Position numbers and translations under genes: made by a program. This document shows positions 16,328 to 25,033 of a DNA stretch of 41,329 nucleotides, in pieces (position 1 is the first letter of the stretch; each line of letters begins with the position of its first letter). This DNA is from Clostridiales bacterium. Its GTDB lineage: Bacteria > Bacillota > Clostridia > Lachnospirales > WQUN01. The notes under the pieces were generated by a model. The model was not told the origin of the DNA and did not search any database. It worked only from the letters and a program-made list of their open reading frames with translations. The stretch covers positions 1 to 41,329 of the forward strand of contig JAISGK010000094.1 in assembly GCA_031263155.1 (NCBI GenBank), given 5' to 3'.

Positions 16328-16356
16328 TTGATATATGATCCGATATGATGTAGAAT
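16328..16356 (+). promoter_or_regulatory. Promoter of the mre/min cluster
   Basis: -35 TTGATA (16328-16333), 17-base spacer, -10 TAGAAT (16351-16356), each hexamer one base from consensus. The leader to mreB is about 95 bases and ends with GGAGG at 16443-16447 before the ATG. A small CGCTC/GAGCG hairpin (16434-16445) overlaps the start of this SD. Confidence 0.65.
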
Positions 16357-16455
16357 GGTAACTAATCGCAAAATAAGTTTTGTGATGGTGCCTGTTGTGT
16401 ATTATTTTGTCGGATTTTACAGGTTTTAGTAGGCGCTCAGGAGCGGAGGAAAAAG

Positions 16456-17487
16456 ATGTTTTCGAGAGATTTGGGAATAGATTTGGGCACGGCCAACACG
16501 CTCGTGTTTATAAAAAATAAAGGTATTATTGTAAATGAGCCGTCTGTGGTAGCGATCAACACACGAACGCGAGAAATTTTGGCGGTCGGCGACGAGGCGA
16601 AACAAATGATAGGGCGCACGCCCGGCAATATCGTCGCCATACGCCCTATGAGGGACGGCGTAATAGCAGACTTTGAAACCACGCAGGCTATGTTGCGCTA
16701 TTTTATAGAAAAAGCGGCTCCACGCCATTTTTTTGCCTCGCGACCGCGCGTGGTGGTTGGTGTGCCATCCGGCGTCACCGAGGTAGAAAAGCGCGCGGTG
16801 GTTGAAGCGACAATCGTTGCGGGCGCGCGGGAGCGAGACGCGTTTTTGATAGAAGAGCCCATGGCGGCCTCCATAGGCGCGGGGTTGCCGGTAGAAGAGC
16901 CAACGGGCAACATGGTGGTGGATATCGGCGGCGGCACCAGCGAAGTGGCTGTCATATCACTGGGAGGCATTGTCACCAGTCGCTCTTTGCGTGTCGCTGG
17001 CGACGCGTTAGACGAACATATAGTAAACTATATAAAAAAGGAATTTAGCCTTGCTATTGGCGATAGAACAGCGGAAGACATAAAGATATCCCTCGGCTGC
17101 GTATTTAAACCCGACGCAAATAAAAAAAAGAATATACGCGGGCGAGACCTGATAACAGGTTTACCCAAAACGATAGAGATAAACGCCGGGCAGGTACGCA
17201 ACGCCATAGCCGAACCGGTCAATTCCATTGTAGACGCCATAAAATCTACATTGGAAAAGACTCCCCCCGAACTTGCCAGCGACATCATGGAAAGCGGCAT
17301 TGTGTTAACCGGCGGCGGCGCGATGCTTGGCGGGTTGGATCAGCTTATAAACGAGGAGACCGGAATGCCCGTCGCCATAGCCAGCGAGCCGCTTAATTGC
17401 GTCGCGCTGGGCACAGGGCTTGTGTTGTCCCATATTAATCATTTAAAAAACGTACTAATTTCTCCGCGCACGCTTAAGATGCGTTAG
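16456..17487 (+). CDS. mreB: Rod-shape-determining actin homologue MreB
   Basis: Bacterial actin that forms membrane-bound filaments and directs lateral wall synthesis. It has 343 residues, the normal length. Motifs: phosphate-1 '[14 protein letters not shown]', 'PSVVAIN', '[12 protein letters not shown]', '[13 protein letters not shown]', phosphate-2 '[14 protein letters not shown]', and '[15 protein letters not shown]' near the end. The strong SD GGAGG precedes the ATG by about 8 bases. First gene of the mreB-mreC-mreD-mrdA-minC-minD-minE-rodA run, a clostridial order. It could be an Mbl-type paralogue; sequence alone does not separate them well. Confidence 0.97.
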   Translation: MFSRDLGIDLGTANTLVFIKNKGIIVNEPSVVAINTRTREILAVGDEAKQMIGRTPGNIVAIRPMRDGVIADFETTQAMLRYFIEKAAPRHFFASRPRVVVGVPSGVTEVEKRAVVEATIVAGARERDAFLIEEPMAASIGAGLPVEEPTGNMVVDIGGGTSEVAVISLGGIVTSRSLRVAGDALDEHIVNYIKKEFSLAIGDRTAEDIKISLGCVFKPDANKKKNIRGRDLITGLPKTIEINAGQVRNAIAEPVNSIVDAIKSTLEKTPPELASDIMESGIVLTGGGAMLGGLDQLINEETGMPVAIASEPLNCVALGTGLVLSHINHLKNVLISPRTLKMR

Positions 17488-17497
17488 CCTCACGCCA

Positions 17498-18352
17498 ATG
17501 GAATTTTTAAAAAGACATAAAAGACTCTTTCTGGGCATCATGTCCGCCTTGTGCATCGTCGCGGCGTTTGTTACCATAAACACCGATATACGCCTAAGCG
17601 TGGTGCGCAATGTCGCGGCGTATGTCATAAACCCGCTGCAAAACGGGCTGTCGTCTTCCGCTAACTGGGTTGGCGACCGTATCAATTTTTTTATTACCAT
17701 GGGCTCGTTGTATGACGAAAATAAACGTCTGCGCGCCGAAAACGAGGATCTTACGCTTGAAATAAACAGGCTTAGGCTTGCGGAAAGCGACAATAAAATG
17801 CTGTCGCAATTGCTGGAGTTAGACAGGGAATATGCCCAATACAGCAAAACAGGCGCAAAGATAACCGACAAAGACCCCGACGATTGGATAGACGTATATA
17901 CCATAAACAAAGGCGCTTCGGACGGTTTGGCATTAAATATGATAGCTCTGGCGCCAGGCGGTTTAATGGGCATTATCACCCATTGCGGCATCAACAGCTC
18001 AACCGTGCGTTCCATTATAGACAGCAGATCATCCGTGACGGCAAAATGTATGCGAACGGGCGACATAGGATACGTAAAGGGCGATAGCGTTCTTATGCGT
18101 GAGGGTTTGTGCCGCATGAGCCTCATCGATTACGCTGCGGAAATACTGGAAGGCGACGAGATAGTTACCGCTCCAATGTCGGCCTACTACCCCGCAGGCA
18201 TTACCATAGGGCACGTCTTATCTGTCGAAAGTGACCCTAACGGCCTTACCAAACACGCGATTATTCAGCCTAGCGCGTCACTGTATCGTTTGGAGACCTT
18301 GCTTATTGTTACCGAGCAAAAGGACGCTCCTGTGCCCGAAGCGAACGAATAA
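17498..18352 (+). CDS. mreC: Rod-shape-determining protein MreC
   Basis: Bitopic membrane protein linking MreB to the periplasmic-side synthases and stimulating PBP2. It has 284 residues. One N-terminal transmembrane helix ('LFLGIMSALCIVAAFVTI') is followed by a coiled coil ('LYDENKRLRAENEDLTLEIN', about residues 70-105) and the beta-rich MreC domain ('GASDGLALNMIALAPGGLMG'; 'IIDSRSSVTAK'). It starts 10 bases after the mreB stop with no clear SD, so translation is probably coupled. The C-terminal tail is short and acidic. Confidence 0.95.
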   Translation: MEFLKRHKRLFLGIMSALCIVAAFVTINTDIRLSVVRNVAAYVINPLQNGLSSSANWVGDRINFFITMGSLYDENKRLRAENEDLTLEINRLRLAESDNKMLSQLLELDREYAQYSKTGAKITDKDPDDWIDVYTINKGASDGLALNMIALAPGGLMGIITHCGINSSTVRSIIDSRSSVTAKCMRTGDIGYVKGDSVLMREGLCRMSLIDYAAEILEGDEIVTAPMSAYYPAGITIGHVLSVESDPNGLTKHAIIQPSASLYRLETLLIVTEQKDAPVPEANE

Positions 18353-18440
18353 TCGCAAACACAATTGGCGGCATGTCATCGTAAAAATAGACTCATGATA
18401 GATTCGTTTGACCTAATGCTCATGTTGGAAGGGATATATT

Positions 18441-18959
18441 GTGCTGCGCATAGCCGTTATGACTGCGGTGGTGATTGTTAATTTTCTTTTGCAGTCGGCG
18501 TTGTTTCAATTTATAGAAATATTGGGGGTGCGTCCAGACACCGCCCTGGTTTTTATTGCCTCATACGCCATACTGCGAGGTGACGTAGAGGGGGCCGCGC
18601 TCGGTTTTGGAGCGGGTTTTTTGCGTGACGCGTACTACGGGCCTTACATAGGTTTACATTCATTGCTATATATGCTTACGGGCTTTGTGTGCGGCAAGCC
18701 GTTTAAAAACTTTTTTCGCGAAAACTTTTTTTTGCCCCTCATCCTGACATTTGTTTGTTCCATGCTATACCAAAGCGCCTACTATGTGGTGAATTTCATG
18801 TTTTTGGCTGAAGGGCGCTTTTTGTTTTACATGACAAACATCATTTTGCCGCATACAGTATATACATTGCTGCTAACGGTACCCGTTTACAGTATAATGT
18901 ACGAGCTTAACAACAAGCTAGAATCTTACGAAAAAAACGGTCGCAAAACAAAGAGGTGA
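18441..18959 (+). CDS. mreD: Rod-shape-determining membrane protein MreD
   Basis: 172-residue integral membrane protein, with about five hydrophobic helices, of the elongation complex. Family features: 'GVRPDTALVFIASYAILRGD', then 'ALGFGAGFLRDAYYGPYIGL', with the conserved Pro-Asp and Gly-rich segment. The GTG at 18441 follows GAAGGGA by about 7 bases. The 88-base gap after mreC has no gene. The stop overlaps the ribosome binding region of mrdA. Confidence 0.92.
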   Translation: MLRIAVMTAVVIVNFLLQSALFQFIEILGVRPDTALVFIASYAILRGDVEGAALGFGAGFLRDAYYGPYIGLHSLLYMLTGFVCGKPFKNFFRENFFLPLILTFVCSMLYQSAYYVVNFMFLAEGRFLFYMTNIILPHTVYTLLLTVPVYSIMYELNNKLESYEKNGRKTKR

Positions 18960-18964
18960 AAAAG

Positions 18965-21490
18965 ATGCCCAAAGAAGAAACCATGCTATCGCGCGTTATC
19001 AAAGTAATTACCAATCGCTGCCTTATTGTTGGAGCCATCGTCGCCATTTTGTTTTACTTATTGCTTGCCAGGCTGTTTTATTTACAATTGGTCATGGGCG
19101 GCACATTTTTAAACAAGCAAACCGTTACAGGCACACGCACAGTCGAAATACCCGCCTCACGCGGCAATATATATGACAGGCTGGGGCGGCCGCTCGCCAT
19201 AAACAAATCCGCCTATACGGTAAAAATGGATGCCAACATGGTTGAAATAGACGCACAAGTGCTGTATGACTTTGTAGTGCTCATGAGCAGCCACGGCGAA
19301 AGTATTGTAGACAAATTCCCCATCACCCTGACCAAACCATTTGAATTTGATTTCACCGGCACCGGCAACACCGAACGCCAATGGAAGTTAGATATGGGAT
19401 TTGAACAAGAAGGCGACGAGAACCTAACAGCGGAAGAATGTTTTTACCTGCTGCGCGATAAATTTAAAGTTAGCGAGGACCTGCCCGACAGCGAAGCGAG
19501 AAAGGTGCTTAACCTTTGCTGCATGTTGTACGGACAGCGTTACCGCGCCTGGGAGCCTATCACGATAGCCTACGATGTGGATGTCAGCACTTTGTCCGTC
19601 ATCGAAGAAATTGAAAAATATGCAGGCATATCAGCCGACGTACAAAGCTTAAGATACTATCCGGAAGAGATGTATTTTTCACACATAATCGGTACTATCG
19701 GCAGAATAAGCGACACCGAATACGCCGAACTTAAAGACGAATACAAGGCGAACGACACAATAGGCAAATCTGGCATAGAGAAAACATATGAAGCTCAATT
19801 GCGCGGGACTCCGGGGAAGGTACAGGTAGAGGTTAACGCCGCGAAACAAATAATCGCGTATCTGCCCGATGAGGAGCCTCCCGTAACAGGCGACAGTGTT
19901 TACCTCACACTGGATCGCGATTTGCAGGTTTCCGCTTATGATATATTGCAAAACACCCTAAAAGAAGCGATAGTAAATAAATTAAGCACCAATCTGGAAA
20001 CCCAAAACCCTATCGGCGTTCGCGATCTCTTTGCCTCAATGATCAAGGGCAGCGTGTTTGATATAGCCGCTGTTATGGAGAGTTCGCACAGCGATATCGC
20101 TCGCCCTTTGGCAGATTATGTGCTCAGTCGTAACCCAGATTCCTACTGGTCGGACGCGTCGGGCAGAACAGAAATAAAAAAGCTTATGAGCGAGGCCATC
20201 AAAAATAGTGTAATCTCACCGGCTGGCATGTTGATGATTATGATAGACCAAGGCATTATAACTGGCGGACAAGAATTAAGGCGACAGCTGGATAACCACG
20301 ATATAACCGCGCTAAGCGTTGTGCTTGATAAACTTGAAAGCGGCGAGATAACCCCTTCTATGACCTTGCTCGATCCCTCCACGGGGTCTATCGTGGTAAC
20401 AGATGTAAAAAATGGCAATGTGCTGGCTGCCGTCGGCTACCCCAGTTATGACAACAACGAATGGGTTAATAACCCAAACGCGGCATATATAAGCAAAAAC
20501 AACGAAGACCCAAACAGCCCTCTCATCAACCGCCCGTTTGCGGAACAGCTCGCGCCAGGCTCTACCCTGAAAATGATAACGGCAATAACCGCCTTAGAAA
20601 ACAGCGCGATCACCCCCAGCACCCTTATTTATGACAGACATTCGTTCACTATTGGCGGGATGTCTCTTAGCTGTTGGTCGGCCTCAAGTCACGGCAACAT
20701 CAATGTTTCTAAAGCGTTAGAAACATCTTGTAACTACTTCTTTGCGGAAATCGCTTACCGGCTGGGCAATACCAAGGCGAATACCAAATTGGATGGGGTG
20801 GAGAAACTTGGCGAGTACTACGAATTGTTTGGTCTTAACGGAGCCTCAGGTGTAGAGCTTAATGAAGAAAAAGCGGTATACATGCCTACGCTAGAATTTA
20901 AAGACAGGCAGGTATTGCGCTACAACAACGACGCCCCCATGTACGATCGTGAGTGGCACGACGGAGACACCAGCCAAATAGCCATAGGGCAAGGTTATTC
21001 GAGTTTTGCGGCGGCAAGCATGAACAAATACATTCTTACCCTGGCCAGCAGAGGCACGCGTTACCAACTGCATCTTGTGGACAGCGTGCGCGCGGCAGAT
21101 GGCGCTCTTGTTGACAAGACAAGACCTGTGATCGAAGTAAGCGATATGCCTATATCAGACAGCACATGGGCCGCAATATACGAGGGTATGCTGGGCGTTA
21201 CAGAGGGGGCCAGTGGTACGGGGCGCAATGTATTTGCCAATTTTCCCATACGGGTAGCGGGCAAAACAGGCACGGCGCAGCAATCAGAGTCGCGCAACGC
21301 CCACTCTTCATTTGGCGGTTTTGCTCCATATGAAGCGCCAGAAATAGCTATATATGTACAAATTCCATTCGGCGATACCAAGGCGTTGCCAGCAATCGCG
21401 TCGCAAATAGCCGTAAAGGTCATGGAAGTATACTTTGGCCTTTACAACACACCTGAGCAACCCACACCCGCCGACACGCTTGTTCCCTAA
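18965..21490 (+). CDS. mrdA: Penicillin-binding protein 2 (elongation transpeptidase)
   Basis: Class B PBP that cross-links peptidoglycan during elongation, with RodA as its polymerase partner. One transmembrane helix near residues 20-40, then the dimerisation domain ('RGNIYDRLGRPLAINKSAY'), then the transpeptidase with SxxK in 'QLAPGSTLKMITAITAL', SxN in 'LETSCNYFFAE' and KTG in 'VAGKTGTAQQ'. At 841 residues it is longer than typical PBP2. About 130 residues are inserted between 'LTLDRDLQVSAYDIL' and 'STGSIVVTDVKNGNVLAAVG', which are normally close together. The ATG at 18965 is chosen because GAGGTG lies 6 bases upstream; the in-frame GTG at 18956 overlaps that SD and the mreD stop. Confidence 0.95.
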   Translation: MPKEETMLSRVIKVITNRCLIVGAIVAILFYLLLARLFYLQLVMGGTFLNKQTVTGTRTVEIPASRGNIYDRLGRPLAINKSAYTVKMDANMVEIDAQVLYDFVVLMSSHGESIVDKFPITLTKPFEFDFTGTGNTERQWKLDMGFEQEGDENLTAEECFYLLRDKFKVSEDLPDSEARKVLNLCCMLYGQRYRAWEPITIAYDVDVSTLSVIEEIEKYAGISADVQSLRYYPEEMYFSHIIGTIGRISDTEYAELKDEYKANDTIGKSGIEKTYEAQLRGTPGKVQVEVNAAKQIIAYLPDEEPPVTGDSVYLTLDRDLQVSAYDILQNTLKEAIVNKLSTNLETQNPIGVRDLFASMIKGSVFDIAAVMESSHSDIARPLADYVLSRNPDSYWSDASGRTEIKKLMSEAIKNSVISPAGMLMIMIDQGIITGGQELRRQLDNHDITALSVVLDKLESGEITPSMTLLDPSTGSIVVTDVKNGNVLAAVGYPSYDNNEWVNNPNAAYISKNNEDPNSPLINRPFAEQLAPGSTLKMITAITALENSAITPSTLIYDRHSFTIGGMSLSCWSASSHGNINVSKALETSCNYFFAEIAYRLGNTKANTKLDGVEKLGEYYELFGLNGASGVELNEEKAVYMPTLEFKDRQVLRYNNDAPMYDREWHDGDTSQIAIGQGYSSFAAASMNKYILTLASRGTRYQLHLVDSVRAADGALVDKTRPVIEVSDMPISDSTWAAIYEGMLGVTEGASGTGRNVFANFPIRVAGKTGTAQQSESRNAHSSFGGFAPYEAPEIAIYVQIPFGDTKALPAIASQIAVKVMEVYFGLYNTPEQPTPADTLVP

Positions 21491-21539
21491 CAAGAGCTTT
21501 CATAAGTTGATATTCAAAAATGATCGGGAGTGGTCACAT

Positions 21540-22175
21540 TTGCAAGACGACAACTGCGTTGTGTTTAAAGGTACCAACAATGGTATAAGTATTTGGCTGG
21601 ACGAGCGCGCCGGCATGGATACGATTAAAAACGCGTTGCGTTCCAAGACTCACGACGCCAGAGAGTTTTTTGAAGACGCCGAGGTTTCAATCTCATTTAG
21701 CGGCAGACAATTGAACAAGGACGACGAATCCGCTTTACTGGACATTATCTTTAAGGAAACAGATCTCAATGTATCCTATGTTGAATCGCTGGAGGCGGAT
21801 TCAAGGCTTGCTCCATCATCCACATTGCTTTCCAAAAACGAAATGCTCACTTTTTTTTACGAAGGCGCGTTGCGTAACGGCCAGTCTATTCGCTACGACG
21901 GAAGCGTAGTGATATTTGGCGACGCCAACCCCGGAAGTGAGATAATCGCAAAAGGTAACATCATTGTCATGGGCGCGCTAAAGGGATTGGTGCACGCGGG
22001 CTGTACGGGCGACACAAGAAGTTATGTGAGCGCGTTGCGGTTGTGCCCCACACAGTTGCGCATCTGTGACATCATTACATATATACCCGAAGAAAAAAAG
22101 AATAAAAACAAGATGCCGTCGTATGCTTATTTGCAAGAAGGCTTGATTTATATTGCCACATTAGTTAATATATAG
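21540..22175 (+). CDS. minC: Septum-site-determining protein MinC
   Basis: Inhibitor of FtsZ assembly that, carried by MinD, blocks septation away from midcell. About 211 residues: an N-terminal domain starting 'DDNCVVFKGTNNGISIWLDE' and a C-terminal beta-helix with 'IRYDGSVVIFGDANPGSEII' and 'GNIIVMGALKGLVHAG', the standard MinC_C signature that binds MinD. I choose the TTG at 21540 because GGGAG lies 8 bases upstream and the protein then begins just before the first conserved strand, as in other MinC proteins. The frame is open back into mrdA (to 21435), but that part is not MinC-like. Confidence 0.93.
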   Translation: MQDDNCVVFKGTNNGISIWLDERAGMDTIKNALRSKTHDAREFFEDAEVSISFSGRQLNKDDESALLDIIFKETDLNVSYVESLEADSRLAPSSTLLSKNEMLTFFYEGALRNGQSIRYDGSVVIFGDANPGSEIIAKGNIIVMGALKGLVHAGCTGDTRSYVSALRLCPTQLRICDIITYIPEEKKNKNKMPSYAYLQEGLIYIATLVNI

Positions 22176-22259
22176 GTGACAAATCAACAAGGAAAGAAAA
22201 ATATGGCAAGTAACAAAGCAGGGCTGGCAGATACACAAATGACGGGGGTTAGGAGAGCA

Positions 22260-23057
22260 ATGGGAGAGGTTTTTGTGGTGACTTCTGGCAAGGGAGGAGT
22301 CGGCAAGACGACATCTACAGCCAACATGAGCGCTGGGTTGGCCATGATGGGCAAAAAGGTCTGCATGGTAGACGCGGATATAGGGCTGCGAAATCTGGAC
22401 GTTGTGATGGGATTGGAAAACCGTATTGTTTATGATATTATTGACGTGATTGAAGGTTCTTGCAGGCTAAAGCAGGCGTTAATAAAAGACAAGCGTTATT
22501 CTGCCCTGCAACTGTTGCCGGCTGCGCAAACGAAAGACAAGTCGTCGATAACTCCAGAGCAAATGATAAAGTTGTGTCGCCAACTGCGCGACGAATTTGA
22601 CTTTGTGTTTATCGATTGCCCCGCCGGTATAGAGCAAGGGTTTCGCAACGCAGTGGCTGGAGCGGAAAAGGCGATTGTCGTCACTACCCCCGAGGTTAGT
22701 GCGGTGAGGGATGCGGATCGAGTAATAGGGCTGCTGGAAGTTGGCGGTCTTAGGGATCCGTTGCTTATATTAAATCGTATAAGGCCAGAAATGGTTAGAC
22801 GCGGCGACATGATGACTTTGGATGATGTAACTGAAATATTGGCTATAGAGATATTGGGTGTCATACCAGACGACGAAAGCATCGTAATTAGCACTAACAA
22901 AGGAGATCCCTGCGTGTCAGACGAAAGCTCGTGGGCGGGGAAGGCCTACAGAAATATTACACGGCGGCTAATGGGTGAGATAGTACCTCTAATGAAATTA
23001 CAGCAAGACATAGGGCTTATTGGTAGAATATTCAAATTCCTGCGGTTTGGGGCGTAG
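22260..23057 (+). CDS. minD: Septum-site-determining ATPase MinD
   Basis: ParA/MinD ATPase that binds membrane in its ATP form and recruits MinC and MinE. Motifs: deviant Walker A 'GKGGVGKTT', switch I 'DADIGLRNLDVVMG', 'YDIIDVIEG', 'DCPAGIEQG', 'TTPEVSAVRDADR', and a C-terminal amphipathic membrane-targeting helix ('LIGRIFKFLRFGA'). From ATG 22260 it has 265 residues, the family norm, starting 'MGEVFVVTSGKGG', with AGGAG close upstream. In-frame starts at 22203 (ATG, with AAGGAAAG) and 22176 (GTG, directly after the minC stop) would add 19-28 unconserved residues. Translation from 22203 is quite possible. Confidence 0.95.
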   Translation: MGEVFVVTSGKGGVGKTTSTANMSAGLAMMGKKVCMVDADIGLRNLDVVMGLENRIVYDIIDVIEGSCRLKQALIKDKRYSALQLLPAAQTKDKSSITPEQMIKLCRQLRDEFDFVFIDCPAGIEQGFRNAVAGAEKAIVVTTPEVSAVRDADRVIGLLEVGGLRDPLLILNRIRPEMVRRGDMMTLDDVTEILAIEILGVIPDDESIVISTNKGDPCVSDESSWAGKAYRNITRRLMGEIVPLMKLQQDIGLIGRIFKFLRFGA

Positions 23058-23072
23058 AGAGGACGGGAGATC

Positions 23073-23375
23073 ATGGACATGATTAATCGTTTGTGGAGAA
23101 AAGACCCGTCTTCCAAGCGCACTGCCAAAGATCGTTTGAAGATAGTGCTGATAAACGATAGGGTTACTAATTCCAGCCATATGCTGGATATGTTGAAAAG
23201 AGACATTGTAAATATTGTGTCTAACTATATGGAAATAAGTACGGACGATTTGGACGTGCAAATAACTCAAAGCCCTGTGAGTGATGAAATGGGCGATAAG
23301 GTTCCCGTATTGTATGCCAACATACCCATTAAAAGTATCCGCAGATTTCGCGGAGCCTCAGACAGACAAAAGTGA
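23073..23375 (+). CDS. minE: Cell division topological specificity factor MinE
   Basis: Stimulates MinD ATPase and so drives or shapes the Min gradient. It has 100 residues. The N-terminal anti-MinCD segment is 'AKDRLKIVLINDR', followed by the dimerisation domain ('LDMLKRDIVNIVSNYMEIS', 'VLYANIPIKSIRR'). GGGAG lies just upstream of the ATG. With minC and minD adjacent, this is a complete oscillator-type Min set in a Gram-positive genome, rather than the DivIVA/MinJ arrangement of Bacillus. Confidence 0.95.
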   Translation: MDMINRLWRKDPSSKRTAKDRLKIVLINDRVTNSSHMLDMLKRDIVNIVSNYMEISTDDLDVQITQSPVSDEMGDKVPVLYANIPIKSIRRFRGASDRQK

Positions 23376-23425
23376 AAGGGAAAAGGAGCCGCGACCAGCA
23401 TCACATAGCAAAGAGGTGAAATACT

Positions 23426-24532
23426 TTGATACGCAGACAATGGCGTTCGTTTGATTTTTCCTTGCTGGTTATGGTGTTGCTGTTTGCGGCCTTTGGCGTG
23501 GTCACAATAGGAATGGCGACGTCATTCGAATCCAGTACGTTTAATCACCAACAGCTGTTCTATGTGTCTGGTGTATGCATAATGATAGCGGCGGCCTTAA
23601 TTGACTATCGCTTTATTGGCAAGTTTTACCTGCCCATCTACATCATGACAATCGGATTGCTCATATTTTGCCTTACCCTGCCCGTAGGAGAAACTAGAAC
23701 CCAACGATGGATCGATCTTGGCGCGTTCACAGTACAACCGTCAGAATTCACAAAACTTTTTATTATAATTTTCCTGTCCAAGCTTATTGACAAAAACAAG
23801 GAAACATTTAATAATATATTAGTATTGGCCCTCATTTTGTGCGCCATCGCGCTTCCTGTGGCGCTTATCATGAAGCAGCCCGCGCTATCCGCCGGGTTGG
23901 TAGTTATCTTCATTAGCGTGTGCATCATCTTTTCTGGCGGGCTAAAGGCGCGCTACATCATCGCGGCTGTTTTGATAATTACGCCGCTGGTTATGGTATT
24001 TGCGTGGGATCTGCAAAATGAAGAACGCGTTATTATTAACAGGCTGTTGGGCTATCAGGTAGATCGCATAGACGCTTTTCTAAATCCCAACGCTGACAGC
24101 GACGACGTATACCAAACCAACCTTTCTATGCAAGCCATAGGCGCCGGCCAACTTACGGGTAAAGAGCTGGATATTTCGTTATATGTGCCTCATTCGTCCA
24201 ATGACTTTATCTTTGCCGTTGTTGGCGAGCAATTTGGTTTTGCCGGATGTTCCGCCGTGTTGCTCGCCATGTTTGCCATCATCATAAAATGTGTGCTAAT
24301 AGCCAACCGCGCGGTTGATCTGCAAGGTAAACTTATATGTATGGGTGTAGCGGGCATGTTTGCTTTTCAAACCTTTGCGAATGTGGGTGTGGCTACCGCC
24401 ATTATACCCAATACGGGTATGCCTTTTCCCTTTTTATCCAGCGGAGGAAGCGCCCTATGGGTTAATATGGCCGCCGTTGGTTTGGTACTTAATGTAGGTA
24501 TGTTTAGAAACAAGTCAATATTTGAAGGGTGA
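23426..24532 (+). CDS. rodA: RodA/FtsW/SpoVE-family (SEDS) peptidoglycan polymerase
   Basis: Multi-pass SEDS glycosyltransferase that polymerises lipid II with a class B PBP, here probably the mrdA product. It has 368 residues and about ten membrane helices. Motifs: 'QRWIDLGAFTVQPSEFTKL', 'HSSNDFIFAVVGEQFGF' (the conserved Asp of the extracellular loop is kept) and 'NTGMPFPFLSSGGSAL'. The usual QPDLGTA/QPNLSTA stretch reads 'QPALSAG', so its polar residue is Ala. The TTG start at 23426 follows AGAGGTG. RodA rather than FtsW is inferred from its place in the mre/min cluster. Confidence 0.9.
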   Translation: MIRRQWRSFDFSLLVMVLLFAAFGVVTIGMATSFESSTFNHQQLFYVSGVCIMIAAALIDYRFIGKFYLPIYIMTIGLLIFCLTLPVGETRTQRWIDLGAFTVQPSEFTKLFIIIFLSKLIDKNKETFNNILVLALILCAIALPVALIMKQPALSAGLVVIFISVCIIFSGGLKARYIIAAVLIITPLVMVFAWDLQNEERVIINRLLGYQVDRIDAFLNPNADSDDVYQTNLSMQAIGAGQLTGKELDISLYVPHSSNDFIFAVVGEQFGFAGCSAVLLAMFAIIIKCVLIANRAVDLQGKLICMGVAGMFAFQTFANVGVATAIIPNTGMPFPFLSSGGSALWVNMAAVGLVLNVGMFRNKSIFEG

Positions 24533-24536
24533 TCTA

Positions 24537-24932
24537 ATGAAAATCGCGCTAATTGCTCACGACAGCAAAAAAAGGCTGATGGAAAATTTGTGCATTGCTT
24601 ACAGGCACATATTAAGCAAACACACGCTTTATGCTACAGGCACCACAGGCCAGGTAGTAGAAGAAGCCGCTTCGCTGAGCGTGCACAAATATCTGGCCGG
24701 GCACTTGGGTGGCGAATATCAGCTTGGCGCGCAGATTGCCCAAAATGACATAGACCTTATGATTTTTTTGCGCGAGCCAGTCGTTCAGCGCTATAGTGAA
24801 CCAGATGTTAACAGTATTATGCGTTTGTGCGACATGCACAATATCCCCTTGGCATCAAACTTGGCGACGGCGGAGGTGCTGTTGTTGGCTTTGGACAGGG
24901 GTGATTTGGATTGGCGCAACATAGTTAAGTGA
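24537..24932 (+). CDS. Methylglyoxal synthase-like protein with altered active site
   Basis: 131-residue paralogue of MgsA at the end of the mre/min/rodA run. Conserved: 'KIALIAHDSKK' (His and Asp kept), phosphate-site 'YATGTTGQVV', and 'NIPLASNLATAEVLL'. Changed: canonical GGDQQ is GGEYQ, so the catalytic Asp (E. coli Asp71) is Glu; the Asp of 'FFWDP' is Glu; and the conserved His of 'PHDPDV' (E. coli His98) is Ser in 'YSEPDV'. SGP before the Gly pair is AGH. The fold should be kept, but normal activity is doubtful. ATG 24537 has GAAGGG 7 bases upstream, and the start lies 4 bases after the rodA stop, so they are co-translated. A canonical mgsA is at 5232-5699. Confidence 0.9.
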   Translation: MKIALIAHDSKKRLMENLCIAYRHILSKHTLYATGTTGQVVEEAASLSVHKYLAGHLGGEYQLGAQIAQNDIDLMIFLREPVVQRYSEPDVNSIMRLCDMHNIPLASNLATAEVLLLALDRGDLDWRNIVK

Positions 24933-24962
24933 CAAATAAAAAAATCATTATCAGACCATAAA

Positions 24963-25010
24963 AAAGGGGCTGTTAGGCCATAGGCTATGATCATGGCATA
25001 ACGCCCCTTT
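24963..25010. terminator. Bidirectional terminator between the min/rod cluster and the collagen-like gene
   Basis: AAAGGGGC (24963-24970) pairs with GCCCCTTT (25003-25010), and the stem continues with GTTA/TAAC and GCCAT/ATGGC. On the minus strand a T-run follows (complement of 24960-24965), fitting termination of the collagen-like gene. On the plus strand an AT-rich tail follows. Confidence 0.8.
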
Positions 25011-25033
25011 ATTAATTTCATTTGTTAGCGGTT

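Noticed and set aside
17455-18126. 223-codon minus-strand frame
   Set aside because: Antisense to mreC, with no ribosome binding site or family match.
23426-24532. Loss of the Asp in the QPDLGTA-type motif of RodA as a sign of inactivity
   Set aside because: Related clostridial SEDS proteins also vary here (QPNLSTA type, from memory), and the more important loop Asp in 'NDFIFAV' is kept.
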